Below are positions 48,057 to 58,961 of a stretch of 64,000 nucleotides of DNA, in pieces. A model generated the notes under the pieces. That model was not told where the DNA came from, did no database searches, and saw nothing but the letters and a program-made list of their open reading frames with translations. The translations under genes were made by a program, and so were the position numbers. How positions within the stretch are numbered: position 1 is the first letter of the stretch; each line of letters starts with the position of its first letter. The DNA lies in contig MU400579.1 in the NCBI GenBank assembly GCA_022578965.1, forward strand, positions 1 through 64,000. Reading direction: 5' to 3'. This stretch comes from Xylaria sp. FL1777 (taxonomy: Eukaryota; Ascomycota; Sordariomycetes; Xylariales; Xylariaceae).

Positions 48057-50049
48057 CTTTTTTCGCGTTTGTGCGGTTTGCCGCGACGGTCACAGAATGG
48101 GGGGGAAGAAGCGTCAGGTGGGAGGGGAGAGGAGAGAACGTAAGTCAGCCCTTTGCGAAGGTGTAGCTGAGACGAGATAGCGGGCGAGCGGGCGATAGAT
48201 GATTGCTTTTTTGGCAGGCAGATGGCGGGGTTGATAGCGCTTGAGGTGGGATGACATAATCTACCTGGGTATCGGGAATAAGGAGGTGCCTAACCCTATC
48301 TAAGATAGATTCAGTGCATGTGCTCAGTAGTAGCATCCCTAGGTAGGTTTGATTTCATCTGCAGCAGGACTGGCCAATAGTACGTCTAGTGTATTTCCAG
48401 AACGAGAAGTGTACTAAGGTATCGAAGAAAAGGTGTGGGTATCTAATGCAGCCGGTCAGCAGACTAGCATGCCTCAGTGAGAGACGATAGAAGCATAATA
48501 CATATTCTTAATATACTCTTCATACTAAGGTATCATGGATTCACTAGCGACGTGAGTTAACTCTATATACTACCTAAAACTAAGCACGTTGATCCGGTTG
48601 GACACTACTTAATCTGCTGCTTACATTCATTGGTGCCAGGTTCCCCTGCAATACTCATTAAACAAAATCAAGTTGCTAATTGAGTATAACCTACAGGGCG
48701 ATTCAGGCTTTTATCTAGATATAAGGATAACTCGTTATAAGGATGTTGTAATATGAAACTAAACAACTCCATAGCCTGAAGACAATTCTTGCGAATTAGC
48801 AAAGCTGGGAATATTCCAAACACACAAGTCAATAAACAACTACCAGACTAATTGTCGCTAAAATGTAATAGTGTTGAAATACTAGTTCAAGTAGATTTCG
48901 TTTTTAAAGAAAAACTCAATCAAAATTAAAATTTAGAGTTGACGCTGCCATAGTAACACTACACAGCTAATCTATTTTACATTATTCTGGCAATACTCTT
49001 TTTGAGGGGCATTCCTCACTCAAGGTGATTTGATCACCTAGCATAACCACCTACTTAGAGATATTTGCAACTCAAGTTCCTCTGTCTAGATACTGAAACA
49101 TCTGATCAATTTATTCCCGGAAGTTTGTTTCGTAACTAGCTATCAGGAGCACCACATTTCGCTTGATCTCCTTAAACAGGTTTTTAGTCTCCCGATGATA
49201 ATGTAGTAGAACTCATCTTCTCAACAGTCTTGTCCATATAATTTTATATGTTTGTATTCTTCACAGCCGTCTAGTAACTAAGCTTGGGGAAGAGCATATA
49301 GAGTAGCTTTATTATCAGACTAGCCCAAGCTTAACTTCCAAGTATCATGTAACTGTTAGAATATGAAGTGTTTCATACATGGTTAGCAGATATTTTGAGC
49401 ACCTAGTTCCAAGCTCTTTTCTCGATAACAATAACATTAATACACAAAGATAGCACCATTAATAATTACGCAATGGAGTTCATACCAGTTGTACCAATTA
49501 CCCTCTACACATGACTAAGGACCATAGCTAACTTAATTTTATGTTTAGGCAATAAGATTCACGCTATCCATCACCAGTACAACATATACTTTTTGGGGAG
49601 GCATTGGTGTATACCCTAAATGCATGTAAACATTGACGCGTAAACATCAATAGATATGTTACTACCTTCGCGTTTCATTTCCTCTTCTCTTCTTCTATTC
49701 TTCATATCCAAAATACTCTCCATTGCGCACCATATCTATCATCAGGCGTCACAGAGATTACCATCTTTTATAACATCTATATTACATGTTATAATTATAC
49801 TTTACTGTCCATATAGAAATCTGTCCATTCATTTAGGTATTCTCTTTCTCTACAGTTTTCTACTCTATCTTTTTGTTTTCACGCTCTCCATCTGCTCAAA
49901 CTATTCACTCGTTAACACGAATTCATACCACAGGCTTAACACCGCATTCACGAAGCTCATCCGGCAGTCATACGCAACGGTTTTGCTCAATCACGTCACG
50001 TTTCTTGTCTGTCAGCTAGCTGCTATATCTACTTCAGCACACAGACACA
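48057..50049. other. 2-kb AT-rich intergenic region
   Basis: Holds the riboflavin kinase promoter and, at its end, the leader of the 272-residue gene. From about 48.5 kb the sequence is AT-rich with no long frames. The minus strand near 49.2-49.3 kb reads faintly like a reverse-transcriptase block (see findings). No intact gene. Confidence 0.5.
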
Positions 50050-50920
50050 ATGGCCTCCATGAACGGGCGTTCGAATACCAACGAGCAGCTTCCACGATGC
50101 GCCTCTGTTAGCCCAATGCCAACGCACCAGTGGCAGCCTGGCGACATCGCATTTCTCAAACAAGCCGAGAAATTCAGCCAGACCGAGCGGACGGACTTCT
50201 TAGACAGTGGCCGTATTCGCTACAACGCAACAGGCCACCCCGTCATAATCCTAGGCCGTTCGAGTGATCAGCGAGACTATATTGTCACGACCGTGTCCGC
50301 CTACTCGTCTGGTGAATATAACAACTACCTACCCCCTTGGAAGCAGGAATTCCACAAGGGCAAAGATATAAACGGCTTCCGCGCTTTCGAGGGGTCTGCG
50401 AAACCAAACAACAACTTCCAGCACCTCTACCTCGCAGATGGAAAGGTATGGCCCAAATTTAGGACATCTTGGGTCTATATTCACCACACGCCCGTCGTCC
50501 CCGCATCGACTCTCATCAGCTACGATAAAGCACGGAGTCAACTACGAATTACCCCTGAAAGCCTCCAAGACCTGCTTGGTCATATGAAGGCTAGGTCCAG
50601 GGATTTCCGGGGACGAGGGACGGCGACAAACGCGAAGAGGGAAATCAAGGAACGGGTGGTAAAGAATTTCCAGCAAAATTGGAGGCATGACGACAAAGAG
50701 TAAGAATCCCAATAACTAGATCCTACCTCGATCTACTAACATAGTCAATAGAAACCGTCAACCCTTGCCCAACAACCGTGGTCAGGGTCCCAATACTACC
50801 GGCAGCAAACCCCTTTGGAGCACTATCGCGGCCAAATCAACAAGCACCGCCAACAACAAAACGTGTAAAGTTGAACTAAATAGCCAGACTCATCAAAACC
50901 GGTACGCAATACTAGCATAA
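50050..50920 (+). CDS. unrecognised fungal protein, 272 residues
   Basis: Two exons, 50050-50699 and 50752-50920; the intron has GTAAGA, the perfect branch TACTAAC and a CAATAG acceptor. I do not recognise the family. The N-terminal part starts MASMNGRSNTNEQLPRC. The likely folded region is HQWQPGDIAFLKQ, SGRIRYNATGHPVIILGRSS and DYIVTTVSAYSSGEYNN, followed by LPPWKQEFHKGKDINGFRAF and WPKFRTSWVYIHHTPVVPAS. This alternation of strands and turns suggests a small beta-barrel, but that is inference. The C-terminal ~90 residues are basic and helical (MKARSRDFRGRG, AKREIKERVVKNFQQNW), then low-complexity, ending QNRYAILA. There is no signal peptide or membrane helix. The basic tail would suit nucleic-acid binding or a nuclear protein. 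The gene stands between two AT-rich, repeat-relic stretches. Confidence 0.7.
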
Positions 50921-53900
50921 GAACATCTACTGCGTCTTCCCTTCAACCATCAACAACTAAGGGCAAAAATCTTGAGCTCTGGATACCGGACAACACACGT
51001 GAGCATAAAATCATGCTGCTCAGGGGGACAACAAAATTCATGCGCCCATATTCACTCAGTAGTATATCTCCGCGATTCAAACAACACTCCGGAGAGGGAT
51101 GCCTCCAATAGGCCAAAGCTGATGCAATTCGAACCCCAAACTCCCATATGTGTGACTCGAACAACGCAGCTACTTCTACAGCCCTTGCTATTCGTCACTG
51201 GGAATTCCCTAACACCGGCCGACACTTTTCAACAGCCCCAGAACTAGACTAGATCTAGTAGTAAGGCGGGAAAAGTACAACACATAAAAAAATTGGCCGC
51301 TTCGCAGACTGTCAAGCCGTGCCAGGATTTTCGACGTGAGCCTGAGCCTCTAAGGTTCAAAGGTATGAGGACGATAGACACTTGTTGTTGCGCGAAGAAT
51401 ATAGACTAACCCTGCTGACAGGCTGATATCCAGAACACCTATGTTCTATGAGTGTCACAAGGTCCTCGTCGACACATAACGCTTGAGAAACGCCGGCTAC
51501 ACTATGCCGCCTCAAGTTCGACGACCGCTACGCTACGCGTGGACCAGACATGTGGAGACCGGCGTATTGTACAGGTTTTGTACTCAAGGGAGGTTCCCTG
51601 TACTCGCTAGCTAAAAAGCTGTGGCAAATGCGTACGTCAGGATAATAGGGATAATAAGGGATTATAAGCCATTACAACACATCATGGGATATAGCTGGAG
51701 TATATACAACCCAGATGTTTGGATACAATCAAAAATATTATCCCCACATCAACACAATTACTGCTACAATATGGCTTGAACACCCTGTGATGTTAACTGC
51801 AAGTGTGTTTTCGTGTTGCCACTACATAATAGAAGTTGTCCTCTTCAGGACAAAAATACGAGCTCCCGAAAAGTTCCATAACTACCCCCCATAAAGTATA
51901 ACGGCTGGATGAATCTATCAGTTCTCAGATATCTTCTCACTCAGCCCCAGGCAGCGCAAGGAATACTTGAGTAGCCCAGATAGTTGAGCCGCAGTGTTAT
52001 TCAAGCACCGGTTAAATCCAGCATCGACTAAGCTGAATCATCCCAATAAGCGATAGCTTAGCGTTATAACTTTCTTTTTCTGTGCCTCTCAACCGACGCC
52101 ATTTAGAACACAACTCAGTGATGGTTAGTGTGACTACAAGAACTATACTGTAAGATATCTAAACTTCAGTCAACCTTACTACACCTAGTGAAGTTGCGTA
52201 TTTGTATTTAGCACTTCGCTTGATTCTCTGTCCCGCTATCATATGTACTATAAATTTTTAGTCAAATCTCTGGAGAGAGTTGCTCTAAGAGACACGTCAA
52301 GGGGCGCGATGTGAGTTCTTCTGCAAGAGCTGTGTGAGAGATCATTATACTACTCGGCAGTGCCCGTAGCCATCATGGGCTAGTCTAGCCTATTACCTGA
52401 AGATACGCAAGCCTCAGTTTTCAGCTAGCGATTTTGAGATTGTCCAGATCTAAGCCGAAATTGACATTAAGTGTCTCACAAGTCTTAATCAGCTAACATT
52501 TTGTGCTTCAATTGATACTTTTTAATACGTAGCTATTTATAATACATATGTAAAGGGCTACAGTAGTTTGCAAGTTTAGAAGAGTTGAAAACTGTAAAGA
52601 AGCAGTTTAATTTCAAAGGAACCGAGGGCTTGTAGGGAAATAGTGATTTTTCATACCCGATTTATCTAGGTGGATTCGATTTGAGCTACTAGACTAAGCA
52701 GCCAGATCGAAGCCACAAAACGAAAATTAGCTGGTTGTTGTAGATCACTACCCGTAATCCATCAAGTGGCAGAAAAGCATTACACGAAAGTAGGTATTAT
52801 ATATTATGAAAGCAAAAGAATATGGTACAAGAGGAGCTAAAGACTTAAGCTATTTATTCTCTGTTCTCATCTAAACTTAAATCCCAAGAAACTAATAATT
52901 GTAACTCGTTGTGTATGAGGTTTTTAGACTTGTAAGTCAATATGGTACTAAATAATTTTGTATTAATATTGTATAAGAGACCTGTTTAACTGTGCAATAA
53001 CTTGTTTAGTTATATCTACTGCATTAGAAGTCTTATTGTTGGTGTAAGTGTTGGCGATGTTGAAAATATTGTGCTGGGTTTAGCGATATACCCACAAAAG
53101 CTATATGGCAAGGAGTATTCAATCATGGAGAGACAAAACAACCACATCAGCACTCTATTTAGGTATTCGTCTGCGTAGTAGTGATTTAGAGGTTCTAAGA
53201 TGCAGAGATAGAGTCATACACTACTTAAACCCGATAATGTAGGTTCTCTCGTGACCCTCAAGAATCACAACCGTGACGATGTCGAATCTACCTAACTAAA
53301 AGTACTGCATGGAAACTGCGCGGCTGAGAACATTTGACGATCTACTTGGACGACTTAATTAATTCTATCTATAGTAGCTATAACGGTGCAGTGCAACGCG
53401 CCGTTCACTTCTCTTCGTGGCTCTCGTATCAGTCTAGATCTCAATTTTCTCATCAGTTATTTACGTAATTCAAGATTTGCCCCTAAGCAGTCTATGAGCT
53501 AGGGGCAAATGTCTTATCGCGAAGTAGGTGATAATGTGTTCCACCTTGAGCTGGAAGCCGTGAAATGGCTTTGGCCAGCTACAAAGGATGGGTGGCTTGG
53601 AACGCGATAATGTTGCTGGCACCGACGTGGCATTTGATTGCGTACAAGGACACTCATACATCATGAAGTTTGCCACTGTTGGCCTACCACCCAGTGTGGC
53701 TGATCAATGGTGTACAAGACGCATCGACAGGGGCATTGCCAACCATGCAAGCGCACGAGTATAAACGAGTTGGGGCTAGGACTAACACAAAACATAATTA
53801 TTACGATCTCTCTGTCAATACGAGACGGCCACGTACAGAGTGACAAAAGCTAGACCAAGACGACCTGAAATTCCTTGACCCGAATACCGCCTGGACGGTC

Positions 53901-55092
53901 TCCGATCTTCCTTACTGCGGACTGACCAGTTACGAGAATCGGCATCCTCCCTTTGGTACGTTTCAGGCGTCATGACTCCTGCATTCTTCCGAGACATGGC
54001 CTGAATTACTTAATTCTCGTACGAGTAACAGCTGTGTCGCGGCAGATTAGACCTTACCGAGTCTCTACAAGACCCGCCCGCCGAACACGGTAAACATCAC
54101 TGTGCTGCAAGGAGTCTGTCGTCGCAGCAGCAATTTACAAACTGCACAACGAACTTGATAGCGAGCTGATGAGCAACATCGCGGTAGTTGTGCCAACCCT
54201 AGGACAAATCGGTATTACGGGACTGTCTATTCCCCCTAGTCTAATTTCAAGATCCGATCGTGGAAGTACTGTGGCGTTTCGTGAATAGGCTCTGTTCCTG
54301 ACGAATCTTGTGTGTTTGATTGAATATCCCTGTCCGATCTCGTATTTGGCTTTATTACCTTATGCGTACGCCTTCCATGGTGCGACAATCATTCAAACGT
54401 ATGTAACCGAGACTTATTCGACCTCGGAAAGCGAATATGCAGCTAGTGGCATTTGCATACATGGAAGATAGTGTTAAAACTAGGATTATATTTTCTGATG
54501 AACTAAGTCACCCTTGAGGCTTTATTATGAGAGATAGCCACGCAAGGTTGCACGGGACAGTTTCGGAGGGTAGGACTTTAGCTCGTCGGCAGAATACTTA
54601 GCTCTATTTGACTGTATTCTTAGAGCGGAGCTATTTTCAAGATGTTACTATTTACCAAGGTACTTCTTGGAGATATCGAAGCTAGTATTTTCAACCAGAC
54701 TGTAGGCTAACGAGATTCAACGCGCCTTATTGAATTATTACAGTTAATAGTTACTCAAATCCGCGAGTACAACTGAAATGAACCTTAATCGTGAGGCCGA
54801 AAGCTCTGTGACCACCGAAGTCATCGCAGACTGGGTACTAACTTCTCCTAGAAGTTCTGATCCATCCGGCATGACCGATCCCGCTTCATAATGATATTGG
54901 CCGCTGCCGTCCGCTAATAGCTTGTTAAGCTCCTTGATCCCAGTTGGCATTCTCTTGCGATTGGGGGAGGACTTACTTCTCTAGCTGTGTTATTATACAA
55001 CAGATTACTTATTAGGATTTGGTGGGAGAGGGATATCGTAGAAGGGAAACGGTTTCCGCTCTGTCAACAAGTTATATGGTTTCACGATATCT
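50921..55092. other. 4.2-kb AT-rich gene-poor region with retroelement relic
   Basis: No intact gene. At about 52281-52480 the plus strand carries a zinc-knuckle-like stretch with TAA/TAG stops (listed separately). The other open frames are short and unconvincing. Overall this looks like old, mutated mobile DNA next to the Zn2Cys6 gene. Confidence 0.45.
52281..52480 (+). mobile_element. degenerate retroelement gag-like relic with zinc-knuckle
   Basis: One frame reads CEFFCKSCVRDHYTTRQCP around 52310-52366, close to a CCHC zinc knuckle of retroelement gag proteins (spacing here C-x2-C-x3-H-x5-C). The same frame goes on for about 50 more codons, broken by TAA at 52285-52287, TAG at 52367-52369 and a later TAA. 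Each of these could have arisen from CAA or CAG by C-to-T change, as in repeat-induced point mutation. No terminal repeats or polymerase were found. The assignment is weak. Confidence 0.3.
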
Positions 55093-56825
55093 TCATCTCT
55101 CTTGTTTCCGCCGGGCCATAAATTCCTCTGTCGCGTCTCCACCCATATACCTATCGAGTATTAGCATAATGCAATTCCAGAATACCCTAATAGTTATACT
55201 CACACTTCCAGGAAGATTTCCGCAAAATCATCTACATCCTCTCCCTTTCCATTCTCCACAAAATCCTCAAGCATGAAATTTGCAATGACGAAATGTGAGC
55301 TCTCTTTCCATGCGCGCCGAAACTCAGTCGAGGAATCAGCTTCCCATAAGGAGCGTCCAATTGTCCACCGATGGACGTAGTCCCAAGGGCTGTTTAGTTC
55401 CATGTCTCCCGACTCTTTCAGAAGCTCGTAGATACCGATGACCGCGTATGCCATAATTACAGTTCTACGTACACTTTCGGCGAAAATCCATTTCTAAAGG
55501 CCCTAGTTAGCAAAGATTTCTTCGACTTGAAATGAAGGATACAAGACGGACCTCCCACTCAATCGGGGACTGCTCTCTTACTGAAGCATATTCTAACAGC
55601 GCTAGATCTCCTAGATTGTCACGGATACGGCACAGCTCACCCAGCCATGTTTTCAGTAGCCCCATGTCCTTCTCGCCTTGTGCTCTTAAAGTAATATCGC
55701 CGTCGAAAAGGCGAATGATCTGGTACAGGAAAAGAGCCTGTGAGCGTGCAAGCTTTTCGATAGACGTACGCACCACATGGGCTTCAGCATCGACAAACTC
55801 CCGTGCACTATCAGATATGGCTCTTATCACCATGGCCATGTTCGTTGGTGTGCGGCTTGCATAAAGCACACAAGTTGTGAAGCACTACTACAGTTTAGTT
55901 GTCCATAGCATGAACTTGGAAGTTCCCGAAGGCGAAAAAAAGAAAAATGAAAGAGAGAGAGAAAGGAACCTCCGAAGACCTGGCCATGACCTAAACAGAA
56001 ACAAGTCTCGGTGCTCTCGAAGGTATTAGAACAAGGCAAACGAACTCGAGAAGTGCTTACCGACATGATGCATCGCGGCCTGTACTTATAGTAGAGATGC
56101 CGGTGGATGAAAGGAGTGGCGTTTTTTGCTGCCATTTCTGCCGTGAACTCTTTAACACGGTTTAAAATGTAGTATAGTGGTGTCTTCGGATCATAAGCAT
56201 CCCATGAATCAAGATGAAGCTGTAAATCATGAGCTTAATAAAAGACAGAAGACGAATGACCTACCGTCTTCGGGGGAACATAAATTCTACTCACACAAGC
56301 CGCCATTTTACTGTATCCCGCCATTATTTCCTTCCCAGCTGGAGTCAATGGGCGTTCGGGTAGATAGTCATCATCAGCACGAATGAGCCACTGATCCGAT
56401 GAAGACAAGGTGCCGTTCTCTATAAACTGCATGAAGGCGTCCATAGAAATATTGCTGCTCGAGGCAGCATCATGATTAGGTTGAGGCGCGGACTCCACAA
56501 TAACCTCGGGAGGGAAACTTGTGGACATGCTTTCGGAATAGTTCATAGCAAACGACGATAGGCAAGGGAGGTTCAACGGAGAATAGGGAGGGTTCTGAAG
56601 CGACGGAGCCTCCGCGTGAGGAGCTGGCTCCCTAGCATTCTTCCCCGGCTGCCGAGACATCTTAGGCTTCTTAGGCTTGCTATAGACACAAGCCGTTTTC
56701 TTCTCCACGCACCGGGAGCATATCGGCGTTCGCCGGTCGCACCGCCTCTTGGCCTGCACACAACTGTTGCAGTTTTTCTGCCTCGAGGCCGGTGTGCTGG
56801 GGTTTTCTGTGACAGCGAATTCCAT
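55093..56825 (-). CDS. Zn2Cys6 transcription factor
   Basis: Five exons on the minus strand: 56825-56295, 56219-56061, 55884-55552, 55493-55204 and 55150-55093, giving 456 residues; every join keeps frame. The zinc cluster is near the N-terminus: CNSCVQAKRRCDRRTPICSRC then VEKKTAC (CX2CX6CX6CX2CX6C), followed by a basic stretch (YSKPKKPKMSRQ). A Ser/Pro-rich linker leads to a helical C-terminal domain: LHLDSWDAYDPKTPLYYIL, FTAEMAAKNATPFIHRHLYY, RTPTNMAMVIRAISDSAREF, LLKTWLGELCRIRDNLGDLA and FVENGKGEDVDDFAEIFLEV. This C-terminal layout is common in fungal regulators of unknown target. It would be a nuclear DNA-binding protein. No adjacent gene suggests what it controls. Intron 3 has the weaker donor GTCCGT. 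Confidence 0.88.
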
Positions 56826-57677
56826 CTTTCCTCTTGTTCGGTAGCTAATCACCGTAGACGGAGTAGGTAACCCTTACCCGGCGTCGAGAACAAGCCGTAA
56901 GAACAAAGTCCACTGGCGGAGTTTGAGTCAGTATGGTTGGATGGAAAGTCCGCAAGAATCGCCCCACTCCGGAGATGCCAAGACTGAGTAAACTCCGCCG
57001 ACCAAAGAAAGTCGTCTCTGGTTATTCTAGAAGTCACAGAAACAGAGAAGACACAGAGGGACTGAGTATTTGTCACGTGATATCTCTCAAAATTAGACTG
57101 TGAAAGTGAGCGTTTTGGATCGAGTTAGCAAAAATCACGATACTAGAGTTCCAGGTTCCTTACCCAACAACCTATACCCATAGTAGACATAGCCTGACAA
57201 CATTGGACTAAACTGACTAACCTCCCCCCTGAGGGAATAAACGGGCTATTCCCGGAATTACGTCATCGTAATCATAGATAACTGAGAAGAAGATAAGGAC
57301 TGCAGGGTAAGGCTGCTATTCTGTGGTTTACTAAGTGGTAGCGTTCCAGCCTACTTTGGATTCGAATTTTTCAGTCGAATTTCTGTTGGCTTGGATATGT
57401 TGAGGGTGCTTAGGCGTACCTGCAAATTTTCTTATTAAGCCAAGTGTTAGGACGGGTATAATGGGGCGTCTTGTGAGCACACGAAGTTTGTTGCGCAGCC
57501 CCTTCCTTCATCTTGGCGGTCTTTGCCAATGTCTTATGTAGAAAAACCTTCATCTTTTTCTCTTGTCATATGACGGCAAGCACTTTTATTTGAGTAAGTG
57601 ATGCGATCCGAGTACGGTACATGCCCAGAGGCTATTGGTATTAATCTCTACGGGGAAAGGTGGCACTGCCCGGGTAG

Positions 57678-57893
57678 ATGACGAAACAAGTAGAGATGAG
57701 GACTCCCACTCCTTGTCAGAATATCTCACCGCAGCTTGGTTCTCCCCGAAGCTTCCGCTATCAGCCAGTTGCGGGCATCACAGCGCACTCGATGGACAGC
57801 ACATATTATCGAAGTTGGATCGTAGGATCGCTGATGTACGTTCAGGTGAGGCTGTGTGATTTAGAACCCTACACTAGATTCCTATCCAACTAG
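57678..57893 (+). mobile_element. Ty1/copia-type reverse transcriptase fragment, decayed
   Basis: The frame reads SMDSTYYRSWIVGSLMYVQV, then LCDLEPYTRFLSN. Copia polyproteins have a Y-R-x-(I/L)-V-G-S-L-M-Y motif shortly before a T-R-P-D-L segment and a (R)FLSNP segment near the end of the reverse transcriptase. The match is clear for GSLMYVQV and RFLSN, weak between. No integrase, RNase H or long terminal repeats were seen. This is a relic of perhaps 70 codons, not a working element. Confidence 0.4.
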
Positions 57894-58883
57894 CGTGTAG
57901 TGGTAGCGGATGGGAGCGGACGGTAGATCTCATCTGAAGTCCTTCTTGGTGTAAGTATCATGATATTTCATGATCGGATGAAACAGCATGCACGTCGGGT
58001 AATGGTTTTCTCGGCATACCGGTAGATCCTCGAATCCTTCCATGTCATCATAAAACTTCCGGCTATCTAGATGGAACATTCGAAACATTCAGATAAAGGG
58101 ATAGCTAAAACATCCAATACCGGTATTGGCAACTGGAGTTTGTATCAGTAAATGGAAGCATAGTATATCAGGACGCGGTGCCTTGAGGTACCGGTAAATA
58201 TGGTTTCCCAGGGTCTCCCCTCCCTTCGTCTCAGATAGCGAAAAGTGTGGAGTGCATGGTTTAACAGCACTAATGTGCGCAGCCACCACAAACAATAACG
58301 CCGCATGTTGCTGATTGCTTCCAATGGGTATGGATAAATTAATGTAGGGTAGCGTTGCAGTGTGATGACATGCTGGAATAGGAACCGTGCAGTATTCTGC
58401 ACGTGCTTGAAGCATTAATCCTGCTTGGTTGGGATCTACATGTAGCTTGTAAGTAGTTATCAAGTTATCACCATCCCTACCCCTGCTGTGGCTTGTGCGG
58501 TGCTATCTGTGGCTATTATCCTACCTCTCAATCCCTGCTGGTATTATTGTCTGGATGGACAGTCATGACGATAGAATTACTATGTAGTTTTTGGATTTAT
58601 ATTTCGCGGAGTAGATTCTACCCTCAAGCAATTTGCCTTTTCCTAGTGGAGGCGGAGTGTAGCTAGCTAGCAATACAAAAAGGTTAAGATGGCGGCCATC
58701 AATAATAACCAAATTCGAGGACGAATACAAACAACGGAGAAATTGACAAAGTCTTCTTCTAATATTTTAAGAATAAGTACTACCTTCAAAAGTTTGGACT
58801 TACAATGAGATGTACCCTTATACTCTGGGCAAAAATACTAAAAGCATACCAAGAAATAATCTTGTAAATAGGTAGTTATCAGA

Positions 58884-58961
58884 TTTTCTTTTCCTTTTGT
58901 CTTTTTTGTCTTTCTTTCTTTTCCCTTTCCTTTTCTTATTTTCCCTCGCTTCCCTTTTTCC
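58884..58961. repeat. polypyrimidine tract
   Basis: About 78 bp almost free of purines on the plus strand, made of TTTTC, CTTTC and CCCTT groups. No gene is near. Confidence 0.85.

Noticed and set aside
53470..54950. several minus-strand open frames of 60-68 codons
   Set aside because: Short, unconnected by splice signals, and without recognisable domains.
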